A stretch of 64,000 nt of DNA, taken from assembly GCF_003627955.1 (NCBI RefSeq), contig NZ_RBWS01000001.1, forward strand, positions 124,001 to 188,000, read 5' to 3'. Both the position numbers and the translations under genes were made by a program. Origin of the DNA: Sphingobacterium puteale. GTDB lineage: Bacteria > Bacteroidota > Bacteroidia > Sphingobacteriales > Sphingobacteriaceae. Positions 37,271 through 45,684 of this stretch are shown in pieces. How positions within the stretch are numbered: the first letter of the stretch is position 1; each line of letters begins with the position of its first letter. The notes under the pieces are model-generated. The model saw only the letters and a program-made list of their open reading frames with translations, had not been told where the DNA came from and ran no database searches.

Positions 37271-37291
37271 GGAGATTTTTGTTTTGCAGCC

Positions 37292-39103
37292 CTAGCCTGA
37301 CAAACTTGTCTCACTAAAATATGTACGAAGTGCTTTAATCTGCTTCAGATTGAGCACTTTTTTTAGGTCTTCATCCGAAGCTTCCTTCACTCGTTTAACA
37401 GATTTAAATTCGGTCAGCACCCTTTCCACCGTTGTTTTCCCGATACCGGGTATATTTTCCAATTCAGACACAAAAGTCTTTCGGCTACGTTGATTACGGT
37501 GAAAAGTAATACCAAAGCGGTGGGCCTCATCACGCAGATGCTGAATGACCTTTAACGTTTCCGATTTCTTGTCTAAATACAGCGGATACTGATCCCCGGG
37601 ATAGAAAAGCTCTTCCAGTCGCTTGGCAATACCGATGACTGTTACCTTACGTTCTATCCCTAGTAAGCGCAAGCTTTTTAATGCAGCACCTAACTGTCCC
37701 TTACCACCGTCGATAATAATCAATTGCGGCAAGGATTGATCCTCATCCAATAACCTTCTGTACCGTCTAAAAACAGCCTCCTCCATGGTTGCAAAATCAT
37801 TCGGTCCCTCCACTGTTTTCACATTAAAATGCCTATAATCCTTTTTGGAAGGCTTTGCATCTTTAAACACCACAATGGCCGATACAGGATAATTTCCCTG
37901 AATATTGGAGTTGTCAAAACACTCAATATGTTGTGGCAATACATTCATGCGGAGATCTTTCTGCATCTGTTTTAAAATACGCTCAGTGCGGATATCCGGA
38001 TTCAGCTTTTCATATTGCAACAGGCGTTCCTTTCTGAAGAAAGCTACATTTTTTTGGGATAGCTCCAACAACTTTTTCTTCTCGCCCAGCTTAGGAACTG
38101 TAAAACGTATCCGTTCATTTTCCTCAATATCCAGTTCAAACGGCACAATAATCTCACGCGACAGACTTTTAAACCGTTCACGTATTTCGGGGATGGCCAG
38201 AGACAGGAGTTCCTGCTCACTCTCATCCAAGCGACGTTTCATTTCAAGGGTCTGCGTCTGAATAATGACGCCATTCATTACCTTTAGATAATTGACAAAG
38301 GCATACCCTTCATCCGAAGCAATACTAAATACATCCACGTTGGTTATCGAAGAATTGACCACGGTCGATTTGCTCTGATAATTATCCAGTTTATCGAGTT
38401 TGGCTTTAATCAATTGTGCCCGTTCAAAATCAAGTGAAGCTGCTGCTGCGGCAATGCTTTCCTTTAACCTATTGGTGACCACGGAAATTTTACCATTCAG
38501 AATATCTTTGATGTCACTCAGGTTCTGATCGTAATCTTCTTCAGACTGATAGCCTTCGCAGGGCCCCTTACAGTTTCCGATCTGATATTCGAGACAGATT
38601 TTGAACTTACCTTTTCGGATATTATCCTGCGTAAGTGCCAGATTACATGTCCGAAGCGGAAACAATTCCCGAATCAGATCAAGTACGATATGCATCATAC
38701 CGACAGAAGGGTATGGCCCATAATAGCGGGAACCATCCTTAATGAATTGCCGGGTCCAAAACACTCTGGGAAAAGGTTCATTCTTAATGACAATCCATGG
38801 ATAGGTCTTGTCATCCTTGAGCATGACATTGTATTTTGGCTTATGCTTCTTGATCAATGAATTCTCCAGCAACCAAGCATCAATTTCGGTATCTACTATA
38901 GTAAAAGAAATACGGTTGATCTTACGGACCAAAACACGGGTCTTACCGTTCAATTGATTTTCATTGACAAAATAAGACCCCACCCGGTTACGAAGGTCTT
39001 TCGCCTTACCGATATAGATCAGTTCATCGTGTTTATCAAAATACTGATAGACCCCTGGTCGATGAGGTATTTTCTTTAATTCTTCTCTATAGTCAAATGT
39101 CAA
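37292..39103 (-). CDS. uvrC: UvrABC system protein C (excinuclease subunit C)
   Basis: UvrC makes the two incisions of nucleotide excision repair. The GIY-YIG nuclease is at the N-terminus (RPGVYQYFDKHDELIYIGKAKDLRNRVGSYF). A UVR motif that binds UvrB follows (SLDFERAQLIKAKLDKL), then the RNase H-like second nuclease (PQHIECFDNSNIQGNYPVSAIVVFKDAKPSKKDYRHF, IIDGGKGQL) and a C-terminal helix-hairpin-helix pair (LENIPGIGKTTVERVLTEF). The start is chosen as TTG at 39103 (MTFDYREELKKIPHRPG), which gives 603 aa. The only ATG, at 39160, would add 19 unlikely hydrophobic residues. It is flanked on both sides by copies of a dispersed repeat. Confidence 0.94.
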   Translation of the reverse strand: MTFDYREELKKIPHRPGVYQYFDKHDELIYIGKAKDLRNRVGSYFVNENQLNGKTRVLVRKINRISFTIVDTEIDAWLLENSLIKKHKPKYNVMLKDDKTYPWIVIKNEPFPRVFWTRQFIKDGSRYYGPYPSVGMMHIVLDLIRELFPLRTCNLALTQDNIRKGKFKICLEYQIGNCKGPCEGYQSEEDYDQNLSDIKDILNGKISVVTNRLKESIAAAAASLDFERAQLIKAKLDKLDNYQSKSTVVNSSITNVDVFSIASDEGYAFVNYLKVMNGVIIQTQTLEMKRRLDESEQELLSLAIPEIRERFKSLSREIIVPFELDIEENERIRFTVPKLGEKKKLLELSQKNVAFFRKERLLQYEKLNPDIRTERILKQMQKDLRMNVLPQHIECFDNSNIQGNYPVSAIVVFKDAKPSKKDYRHFNVKTVEGPNDFATMEEAVFRRYRRLLDEDQSLPQLIIIDGGKGQLGAALKSLRLLGIERKVTVIGIAKRLEELFYPGDQYPLYLDKKSETLKVIQHLRDEAHRFGITFHRNQRSRKTFVSELENIPGIGKTTVERVLTEFKSVKRVKEASDEDLKKVLNLKQIKALRTYFSETSLSG

Positions 39104-39175
39104 AACTCTAAAAATTAAAAAGTAAAAAACGGAGGCAGCTTGTAAGAAATGGGCTATCAAACCAAAGCCTCCATG

Positions 39176-39276
39176 ATCACATCTGAAAAGTCAAAACAAG
39201 AAAATGAAGACCATTTGTAAGCCGCAGGCTTGTCCAACCAGAATCTCAATACGCAATACTACTACTCAATACTAAG
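39176..39276 (+). repeat. Dispersed intergenic repeat, copy C
   Basis: It reads ATCACATCTGAAAAGTCAAA, ACAAGAAAATGAAGACC, TTGTAAGCC-GC-AGGCTTGT, CCAACCAGAATCTCAATACG and ACTACTCAATACTAAG. It is the inverted match of copy B and ends next to the stop codon of the PBP1A gene. Confidence 0.85.
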
Positions 39277-39277
39277 A

Positions 39278-41548
39278 TTAAAATCCCAAACGGTCATCCT
39301 TTAGTTTCGGCTCATCCTTAGTGCTTGAGTCTGTAGATCCGTCTTCGACATCAGAGCCGCCACCACCCCAATACTGATTACAGTCAATAACGCGGGTAAG
39401 TCCACCCTGCGGTTGTTCGAAATCACCTTTCGTATATTTTAAGTTTGAATCTTTGTAGACCTTTTGCATAAAGAAAGCAAAGACTGGCATAGCTGCGGCA
39501 GCCCCCTGCCCATATTCCATCCGGTCAAAACTGATTCCGCGATCCTCTGCTCCCGTCCAGACCCCTGTAACCAATTCTGGAGTAATACCGATAAACCATG
39601 CATCAGAATTGTCATTGGTTGTACCCGTTTTACCACCGATCGGATTGGTGAGCTTGTATTTCCACTGAATACGTCGTGCAGTACCCTGAGATACAACTTT
39701 TTTCAGCATATCAACAATAATATAAGCGGACTCGCTATTTAGCGCTTTAACAACTTTCGGTGCCTTATCATAGATTGGTGTACCATTTTTGTCTTCTATC
39801 CGTAAAATCGCTGTTGGTTCGATCCAGGTACCCTGATTAACGAAGGCAGAATAAGCGCCGACCATATCAAAGACCGATGCTTCGTAGGCGCCTAAGGAAA
39901 TGGAAGGATAATTAGGTATATCGCTTGTTATTCCCATGCGTTTGGTTAATGCAGCAACCTCTGCTGCACCTACTTCATGCACGAGATAAGCCGTAGCATA
40001 GTTTTGGGAATAGGCTAATGCTTTTGCCAGGGTAATCGGGTTACCTCCTTGCGCATTTCCGCGTGGTGTCCAACCGTTGTAAGTTTGTTGGTAATTAGGA
40101 ATACTATAACAAGGCGAATAACCGTTATCGATAGCCACTGCGTAGGTAAATGGCTTAGCCGTAGACCCTACCTGCCGTGTTCCCATTTTAACCTGGTCAT
40201 ATTTGAAGTGGTCAAAATCAATTCCGCCAACCCAAGCCTTAATATGACCTGTTTTTGGTTCCATGGACATCATGGCATTCCGTAGCATTAGCTTGTTGTA
40301 TTTAATGGAATCCATTGGCGTCATCATGGTATCTTTACTGCCTTTCCAGGTGAAAATATTCATCGCAACTTTCACATTGAAGGCTTTTTTGATCTGATCG
40401 TCATTTAATCCCTCTTCGCGTAATATCCGATAACGATCAGAACGTTTCATTCCACTGATCAGCAGTTTCGCTTTATCTCCTTTGAACGGATCCCTATTTT
40501 TCCACTGCGCTGAAAATTTCGATTGCAACTGCTTCATCCATTCTTTCTGCGCATCCTCAGCATACTGTTGCATGGACATATTGATGGTCGTATAGATCTT
40601 TAATCCATCGCGATCCAAGTCATAAGGTGTCCCGTCAGCTTTAACAATCTTAAGATTAGCAAATTCCTTCTTAATCTGATCCTTCAATACAGCTCTAAAA
40701 TAAGGTGCCAGCCCTTCCCCGTAGTTTGCGATTTTCAATTCCAGTCCGAGTGGCTTCTCCTTCGCATTCGATGCTTCTTCGGCAGAAATAAAATTGGCCG
40801 CCACCATATTATTTAATACAGTGTTACGCCGAATTTTTGACTTCTCAGGATACCTTACGGGTGAATAAGCTCCGGGACCTTTCAACATGCCCACTAAAAG
40901 CGCCGCTTGTTCAGCAGTTAATTTATCCGGCGTGGTATTGAAATAAGTTCGGGCTGCAGATTTTATCCCAAATGTATTATATGCACCGAAATCCACCGTA
41001 TTGAAATACATGGTAATAATCTCATCCTTAGTATAATTTCTTTCCAGACGGACAGCAGTCACCCACTCTTGAAATTTTTGGATAACCCGTTTTAAAAAGT
41101 TCTTTTGGCGGCCATCAGAAAAAAGATTGAGCGCCAGCTGTTGCGTAATGGTACTTCCCCCCTGTTTATTGCCGGTCAATGTATGGAAGATCACGGTAAA
41201 GGTACGTGAATAATCTATCCCAGAATGGTCATAGAAGCGCTTGTCCTCTGTGGATACCAATGCTTTGACCAAATAGGGAGACAGCTCACTGTATTTAACA
41301 TTCGACCGGTTCTGTACATAATAAGTCCCTAATACTTTATGATCCTCCGTAATGACCTCAGACGCTAAATTACTTTTTGGATTTTCCAGATCGTTAAACG
41401 AAGGCAATTTTCCAAATAGTCCAAGGCGTATACTCAATATAAACAGGAATCCCAAGGCTACAATACCGATAATGATCTTCCAAAAATTGAACGTATATCG
41501 TTTTATATCGCCTTCAGTAAGTTGATTTTTTTTTGATACTCGCTTCAT
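39278..41548 (-). CDS. Class A penicillin-binding protein (PBP1A-type transglycosylase/transpeptidase)
   Basis: The 756-residue enzyme polymerises and cross-links peptidoglycan. One membrane anchor lies near residues 24-45. The GT51 glycosyltransferase domain has STEDKRFYDHSGIDYSR and KQGGSTITQQLALNLFSDGR. The transpeptidase domain has the active-site GSTAKPFTYA (Ser-x-x-Lys), SQN in AYSQNYATAYLVHE, and GGKTGTTNDNSDAWFIG. A Gly/Ser/Asp-rich C-terminal tail follows. It is probably a single gene, divergent from or unlinked to ispF, which is also on the minus strand 297 bases upstream. Confidence 0.95.
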   Translation of the reverse strand: MKRVSKKNQLTEGDIKRYTFNFWKIIIGIVALGFLFILSIRLGLFGKLPSFNDLENPKSNLASEVITEDHKVLGTYYVQNRSNVKYSELSPYLVKALVSTEDKRFYDHSGIDYSRTFTVIFHTLTGNKQGGSTITQQLALNLFSDGRQKNFLKRVIQKFQEWVTAVRLERNYTKDEIITMYFNTVDFGAYNTFGIKSAARTYFNTTPDKLTAEQAALLVGMLKGPGAYSPVRYPEKSKIRRNTVLNNMVAANFISAEEASNAKEKPLGLELKIANYGEGLAPYFRAVLKDQIKKEFANLKIVKADGTPYDLDRDGLKIYTTINMSMQQYAEDAQKEWMKQLQSKFSAQWKNRDPFKGDKAKLLISGMKRSDRYRILREEGLNDDQIKKAFNVKVAMNIFTWKGSKDTMMTPMDSIKYNKLMLRNAMMSMEPKTGHIKAWVGGIDFDHFKYDQVKMGTRQVGSTAKPFTYAVAIDNGYSPCYSIPNYQQTYNGWTPRGNAQGGNPITLAKALAYSQNYATAYLVHEVGAAEVAALTKRMGITSDIPNYPSISLGAYEASVFDMVGAYSAFVNQGTWIEPTAILRIEDKNGTPIYDKAPKVVKALNSESAYIIVDMLKKVVSQGTARRIQWKYKLTNPIGGKTGTTNDNSDAWFIGITPELVTGVWTGAEDRGISFDRMEYGQGAAAAMPVFAFFMQKVYKDSNLKYTKGDFEQPQGGLTRVIDCNQYWGGGGSDVEDGSTDSSTKDEPKLKDDRLGF

Positions 41549-41845
41549 CTATTTACTAAATTTCATGTGCAAATATTATTCATTTATGCTTGTTTTCATT
41601 GGCATTGATGAATGTACTGCATTTTGTTTTTTAAGGCTACATGGAATATCCAGTTTTTTGATCCGTGTCTATTTTTTTATTTGGATATTTCACTATTTGC
41701 TCTTATATAGACTTCAATAAGATTTTAATGTCCACTCTATCAGATAATGTGCCAAAGAATGCTTCATGGCAAAGGTATTACTAATTCATTCAAAAGTTTG
41801 CATGAAAACATGAAAATGTTTCCTTTTACTAAGTTGATGATGATG

Positions 41846-42325
41846 TTATACCCGTTCTATCAAACAGACAGCATAAGCAACGACTCCCTCTTGCCTACCG
41901 ATAAAACCCATTGTTTCATTAGTGGTTGCTTTGATGGAAATATCATCCGCATCCAGACCTGTAGCTTCAGCAAGTTTGACCTTCATCTGTGGAATATAAG
42001 GCTTGATTTTAGGTGCTTCAAGGCAAAGCATCGCATCAATATTGCCAAGTTGATATCCTTTTGCCTGAATCAATTTCATACATTCTTTCAACAGCAACAA
42101 GCTACTGATCCCTTTCCAGCGCATATCCGTATTGGGGAAGTGATAACCGATGTCTTCCAGGTTTGCAGCGCCCAAAATAGCATCACAGATGGCGTGGACC
42201 AACACATCGGCATCTGAGTGACCAAAAGCTCCTGCATGATGCTCCAACTGTACTCCTCCAACAATAAATGGATGCCCCGCCTCTATTTGATGGACATCAA
42301 ACCCAAATCCTACCTTGATTTTCAT
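41846..42325 (-). CDS. ispF: 2-C-methyl-D-erythritol 2,4-cyclodiphosphate synthase
   Basis: This 159-residue enzyme of the MEP isoprenoid pathway forms the cyclic diphosphate and releases CMP. The metal-binding GFDVHQI (D10, H12) and the downstream FGHSDADVLVHAICDAILGAANLEDIGYHFPNTD motif are both present, as is the conserved C-terminal KATTNETMGFIGRQEGVVAYAVCLI. A plus-strand frame over the same bases is only its shadow. Confidence 0.97.
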   Translation of the reverse strand: MKIKVGFGFDVHQIEAGHPFIVGGVQLEHHAGAFGHSDADVLVHAICDAILGAANLEDIGYHFPNTDMRWKGISSLLLLKECMKLIQAKGYQLGNIDAMLCLEAPKIKPYIPQMKVKLAEATGLDADDISIKATTNETMGFIGRQEGVVAYAVCLIERV

Positions 42326-42572
42326 GATTACTATTAAAATTATGAGAATACGTTTTTCAACGTAATAAATAAGTTCGTTTCGCTTTGTTTGTTCTGTAAA
42401 AGATGCCTCATACCTAGTCCATTTATTTACTTCACAAGCTTAAATTGTGACCACGATACTTTTATAGCTACGAAGATAACATTTTAGTACCGATATTTTG
42501 AAATGGAGTTTAGCATCGGACATGATCTTCTGCTTTAACTGTTGACTACCAATAGCGGTATAATCCGAATAA
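42326..42572. other. Intergenic region upstream of ispF
   Basis: No credible reading frame or repeat is seen here. The promoter of ispF, read on the minus strand, should lie in it. Confidence 0.35.
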
Positions 42573-42605
42573 CAAAGGGCTATTTCGTCGGAAATAGCCC
42601 TTTTT
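42573..42605 (-). terminator. Terminator after the short glycogen synthase gene
   Basis: GGGCTATTTC pairs perfectly with GAAATAGCCC around GTCG, with A and T runs outside. It lies about 45 bases past the stop of the gene at 42651. Confidence 0.85.
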
Positions 42606-42650
42606 AATAATTTATTGTCTGTTTGTTTTACTCAACCTTTCAGGATGGAG

Positions 42651-43469
42651 CTATACTTCCACTTCTTCGGGCGCAAACTGATCATATACTTCGCCAAATG
42701 CATCGTAATCCTGATCACCGTTAGGTTCAAAAACCTGAATATCTTTGGATCTGGCAAAATCAACAATCTCTGTATTGACATTTTCATCAGCTACGACAAC
42801 CATATCCGTAAAATGCAATGCACCTTTATAGATTGCTTCATAGCTACCATCACCATACACTTGCGCATCATCAGCTTTAAAAGCACCTTCCGGAGCCATT
42901 TCGGCATACTTTGAACCCAATGTACCTTTGAACTCTTCGTTAAACAAAGAATACATCACTTTTGCATCCTTAAATGTAGGGTCGTCCTTGTACGTTGTTT
43001 TCACGTAAGCAGGCACCAAAGCAGAAAACCATCCATGACAGTGTACTACATCAGGTGACCAGCCTAATTTCTTAACAGTTTCCAACGCTCCTTTACAGAA
43101 GAACACCGAACGCTCATTATTGTCTGCAAAGAATTCGCCATGCTCATCACTAAAAACTTTTTTACGCTGAAAGTAGTCCTCGTTATCCAAGAAATACACC
43201 TGCATCCGGGCTGCAGGCAGTGAAGCTACTTTAATAATTAGCGGATTATCATTATTATCCACAACAATGTTCAAGCCTGAAAGACGAATCACCTCATGTA
43301 ATCTATTTCTACGCTCATTGATATTCCCAAAACGAGGCATCAAGATTCGGATTTCAAAACCCTTCTCTTGCATCGCTTGAGGCAGTTGACGTGTAATTTC
43401 AGAAATTTTGGTTAATTCGAGGAAAGGCGACATCTCGTGAGTAATAAACAATATCTTCGTTTTTGCCAT
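42651..43469 (-). CDS. Short glycogen/starch synthase family protein (GT5 N-terminal domain only)
   Basis: The 272-residue protein matches the starch synthase catalytic N-terminal domain: KILFITHEMSPFLELTKISEITRQLPQAMQEKGFEIRILMPRFGNINERR, then VYFLDNEDYFQRK, PDVVHCHGWFSALVPAYVKTTY and the acidic end. Full bacterial GlgA has about 480 residues and an additional C-terminal Rossmann domain that binds ADP-glucose, which is missing here. The lysine of the KTGGL motif is replaced by a variant (LTKISEITRQLP). Similar short forms sit next to panC in many Bacteroidota, so this is probably a conserved family and not a truncation. Catalytic competence is doubtful. Confidence 0.82.
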   Translation of the reverse strand: MAKTKILFITHEMSPFLELTKISEITRQLPQAMQEKGFEIRILMPRFGNINERRNRLHEVIRLSGLNIVVDNNDNPLIIKVASLPAARMQVYFLDNEDYFQRKKVFSDEHGEFFADNNERSVFFCKGALETVKKLGWSPDVVHCHGWFSALVPAYVKTTYKDDPTFKDAKVMYSLFNEEFKGTLGSKYAEMAPEGAFKADDAQVYGDGSYEAIYKGALHFTDMVVVADENVNTEIVDFARSKDIQVFEPNGDQDYDAFGEVYDQFAPEEVEV

Positions 43470-43617
43470 CTCCAGTTATTTTTATTTATTATTTTCGAAC
43501 AGTAAAATCGGTCTACAAAGGTACAAAAAAAATACTTACCATGCAATTTGCTATCAATCATCGTTTTATATTCCCAAAATAATATGCAACTTTGCGAACA
43601 AAAAACTATTCAGCAAA

Positions 43618-44466
43618 GTGGAAATTTTCAAAACGAAAGCATCCCTCCAAGCACATCTCCAAAAAGCACGCTCGGCAGGTAAAAAGACAGCCTTGATCCC
43701 CACCATGGGAGCACTTCATGAAGGGCATTTGTCGTTATTAGATTATGCCAAACCCATCAGTGATATTCGTGTTTGTAGCATTTTTGTCAACCCTACGCAG
43801 TTTAACGACCCCAAGGACCTGGAGAAATATCCACGTCCGATTGAAAATGATATCAGGCTACTGGAGTCCGTCGATTGTGACATTTTATTTATGCCAAGTG
43901 TAGAAGAAATGTATCCCGATCAAGACGAAAATTGGCATATTGACCTTGGCGAACTGGATCAAATATGGGAAGGTGAAAAACGTCCGGGCCATTTTCAGGG
44001 TGTAACACAGGTAGTCTATAAATTGTTTACTCTAGTACAGCCCGATATTGCCTGCTTCGGTCAAAAGGATTTTCAGCAGGTCATGGTCATCAAACGTATG
44101 ATCGAAATTAAAGATCTTCCAATTCAATTGGCGATCTGCCCAATAATCAGGGATGAACACGGTTTAGCCTTGAGCTCCAGAAATATGCGCCTGAGCGAAG
44201 AAGGAAAAACAAAAGCCCGCGCACTTTCGCGTTCGTTACAATATGTAAAAGATCATCTTGCAGACAACATTGACCTACAAGAAATTAAAGAGAAAGCCCT
44301 TACTATTTTGACACAGACAAAGGGAGTAACAGTCGAATATTTTGCGATCTGTGAAAGCAACTCTTTAAAAGAAGTTGAGCGGATTGATGCCAGTAAACAG
44401 TATGTGATACTGGTAACAGCCTGGGTTGAAGGCGTTCGTCTTATTGATAATATGACGTTAGCTTAA
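43618..44466 (+). CDS. panC: Pantothenate synthetase (pantoate--beta-alanine ligase)
   Basis: This 282-residue enzyme condenses pantoate and beta-alanine with ATP to give pantothenate, a coenzyme A precursor. Motifs: LIPTMGALHEGHLSLL (nucleotide-binding HxGH), SIFVNPTQFNDPKDLEKYPR, RPGHFQGVTQVVYKLF, CFGQKDFQQVMVIKRM and GLALSSRNMRLS. The start codon is GTG; no ATG lies at the expected N-terminus. It is followed 24 bases later by panD, the enzyme supplying beta-alanine, and is divergent from the short glycogen synthase. Confidence 0.96.
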   Translation: MEIFKTKASLQAHLQKARSAGKKTALIPTMGALHEGHLSLLDYAKPISDIRVCSIFVNPTQFNDPKDLEKYPRPIENDIRLLESVDCDILFMPSVEEMYPDQDENWHIDLGELDQIWEGEKRPGHFQGVTQVVYKLFTLVQPDIACFGQKDFQQVMVIKRMIEIKDLPIQLAICPIIRDEHGLALSSRNMRLSEEGKTKARALSRSLQYVKDHLADNIDLQEIKEKALTILTQTKGVTVEYFAICESNSLKEVERIDASKQYVILVTAWVEGVRLIDNMTLA

Positions 44467-44478
44467 TAAAAAAAATTT

Positions 44479-44486
44479 TACCTTTG
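44479..44486 (+). promoter_or_regulatory. -7 promoter element before panD
   Basis: TACCTTTG matches TAnnTTTG perfectly. Transcription from it would begin close to the first ATG at 44491, so panD translation from this promoter would use the internal ATG at 44506. No TTG is seen at the usual distance. Confidence 0.35.
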
Positions 44487-44490
44487 CGCC

Positions 44491-44841
44491 ATGGTAATAG
44501 AAGTAATGAAATCCAAGATTCACCGCGTGAAAGTCACACAAGCGGAATTGAATTATGTGGGTAGTATCACGATAGATGAAGATTTGATGGATGCTGCAAA
44601 TATCATCGCTAACGAGAAAGTTCAGATCGTAAATAATAACAATGGGGCCCGCCTGGAAACGTATGTGATTCCCGGACAGCGCGGATCGGGCACGATCTGT
44701 TTAAATGGAGCTGCCGCACGGTTAGTACAGGTTGGCGATATCGTTATTATTATTTCTTATGCAACAATGGACTTTGAGGAGGCTAAGCAGTTTCAGCCTT
44801 CTTTAGTTTTTCCGGATGACAACAATCATTTGATCAGATAG
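44491..44841 (+). CDS. panD: Aspartate 1-decarboxylase
   Basis: The enzyme decarboxylates aspartate to beta-alanine for pantothenate synthesis. The proenzyme cleaves itself at Gly-Ser in [20 protein letters not shown] to make the pyruvoyl group. Further family residues are [36 protein letters not shown]. The frame has 116 residues from 44491; starting at the second ATG (44506, [12 protein letters not shown]) gives 111 and matches the family better. It forms a unit with panC. Confidence 0.95.
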   Translation: MVIEVMKSKIHRVKVTQAELNYVGSITIDEDLMDAANIIANEKVQIVNNNNGARLETYVIPGQRGSGTICLNGAAARLVQVGDIVIIISYATMDFEEAKQFQPSLVFPDDNNHLIR

Positions 44842-44913
44842 TATCGAACTAGCGACTCCAATACTTAATAATAATTTTATCCAGTAGACACACCTACTGC
44901 TAAATAAAAATCG

Positions 44914-44921
44914 TATTTTTG
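44914..44921 (+). promoter_or_regulatory. -7 promoter element before the small His-motif protein
   Basis: TATTTTTG matches TAnnTTTG and lies 31 bases before the ATG at 44952. No TTG was found 19-21 bases upstream. Confidence 0.35.
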
Positions 44922-44951
44922 AAGCGTTACTTTATCAAGTAGCGCTTTTTT

Positions 44952-45314
44952 ATGGAATTAAAAACAACAAGAAACCTGCGTCAGCTTATCGCATCATTCC
45001 AATTGGCTTTGATGTCGCTGATTATTATTTCTGGTGTTGTTTTTATGCACAAAGAGGTAAAATCGACTGGGGAAATCGTGATGCACACGCACCCTTATGA
45101 TTTTACAAAGAAAGAAAAGCCTCAGGAAACCGATGACCAGATCGATTATCTGAATGTCATCTATCAAAACACATATGTTCAGACGGAATTCATCGTCCTC
45201 GAGCTTCCAGCACCAAAGGAAATTCAGACAACAAATTACTCCTCGATCTGTCCAGAAGTTGCCCGTATTTCAACTAGTCCCTATTACCTCCGAGGACCTC
45301 CCCGCTTAGCATAA
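44952..45314 (+). CDS. Small membrane-anchored protein with HTHPYD motif
   Basis: This 120-residue protein has one hydrophobic segment (about 13-33) that could be an anchor or uncleaved signal. Just after it comes GEIVMHTHPYDFTKKEK, in which two histidines could bind a metal. The C-terminus YYLRGPPRLA is proline-rich. I do not recognise the family. It precedes, on the same strand, a TonB-dependent receptor and a thioredoxin-like protein, which suggests a shared task, but a 370-base gap separates it from them. Confidence 0.7.
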   Translation: MELKTTRNLRQLIASFQLALMSLIIISGVVFMHKEVKSTGEIVMHTHPYDFTKKEKPQETDDQIDYLNVIYQNTYVQTEFIVLELPAPKEIQTTNYSSICPEVARISTSPYYLRGPPRLA

Positions 45315-45684
45315 AAACATTTATTTTTTTTTAATCAAACGTACCGTGAAATAACATCAGGCAATGCCGCCGGCATTTGTCAGTTGCTTTATTTCCAGAA
45401 TCGAAAAATTGATCAAGATCGTGGGTTGCCCACTGTTGCACCTGTTCATATTTAATGATTAAAAGAAAACGGTAGATTGGCTGCAGGTGAGTGATCTGCA
45501 GTCCAAAGATCTTAGTACATCTTAAGACTAAGTTATATAGTCAATGTTATATGATACAGCTGACAGGCAAGATTCTAAAATTAGCATCACCCCTGTCTAT
45601 AGCGAAAAGTATGCAATATAAAAGATTATAAGCTTTTAGGATTAAGATCTCAAAACGAAGTACTCCATACTCAATCTTATAAAA
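45315..45684 (+). other. Intergenic region upstream of the TonB-dependent receptor
   Basis: No reading frame is convincing. It holds a short stem AATGCCG / CGGCATT near 45364-45378 and, at its end, a degenerate copy of the dispersed repeat. The receptor promoter should be here. Confidence 0.4.
45640..45680 (+). repeat. Degenerate copy D of the dispersed repeat (3' half)
   Basis: ATTAAGATCTCAAAACGAAG followed by TACTCCATACTCAATCTTA resembles the AATCTCAATACG...CTACTCAATACTAAG end of copy C. The GTAAGCC/AGGCTTGT part is not present. Confidence 0.4.

Noticed and set aside
39131-39172. GGAGGC / GCCTCC as a terminator between PBP1A and uvrC
   Set aside because: Only six base pairs with a loop of about 30 bases; not convincing as a terminator.
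41747-42217. 156-codon plus-strand frame
   Set aside because: It lies antisense to ispF, whose motifs are complete; it is a shadow frame.
42651-43469. Short glycogen synthase as a truncated pseudogene
   Set aside because: The frame ends shortly before a strong terminator and there is no trace of a C-terminal GT5 domain in any frame; similar short forms beside panC are known in the phylum.
45364-45378. AATGCCG / CGGCATT stem as a riboswitch or terminator
   Set aside because: The loop is a single base, so the stem cannot close fully, and no known riboswitch motif surrounds it.
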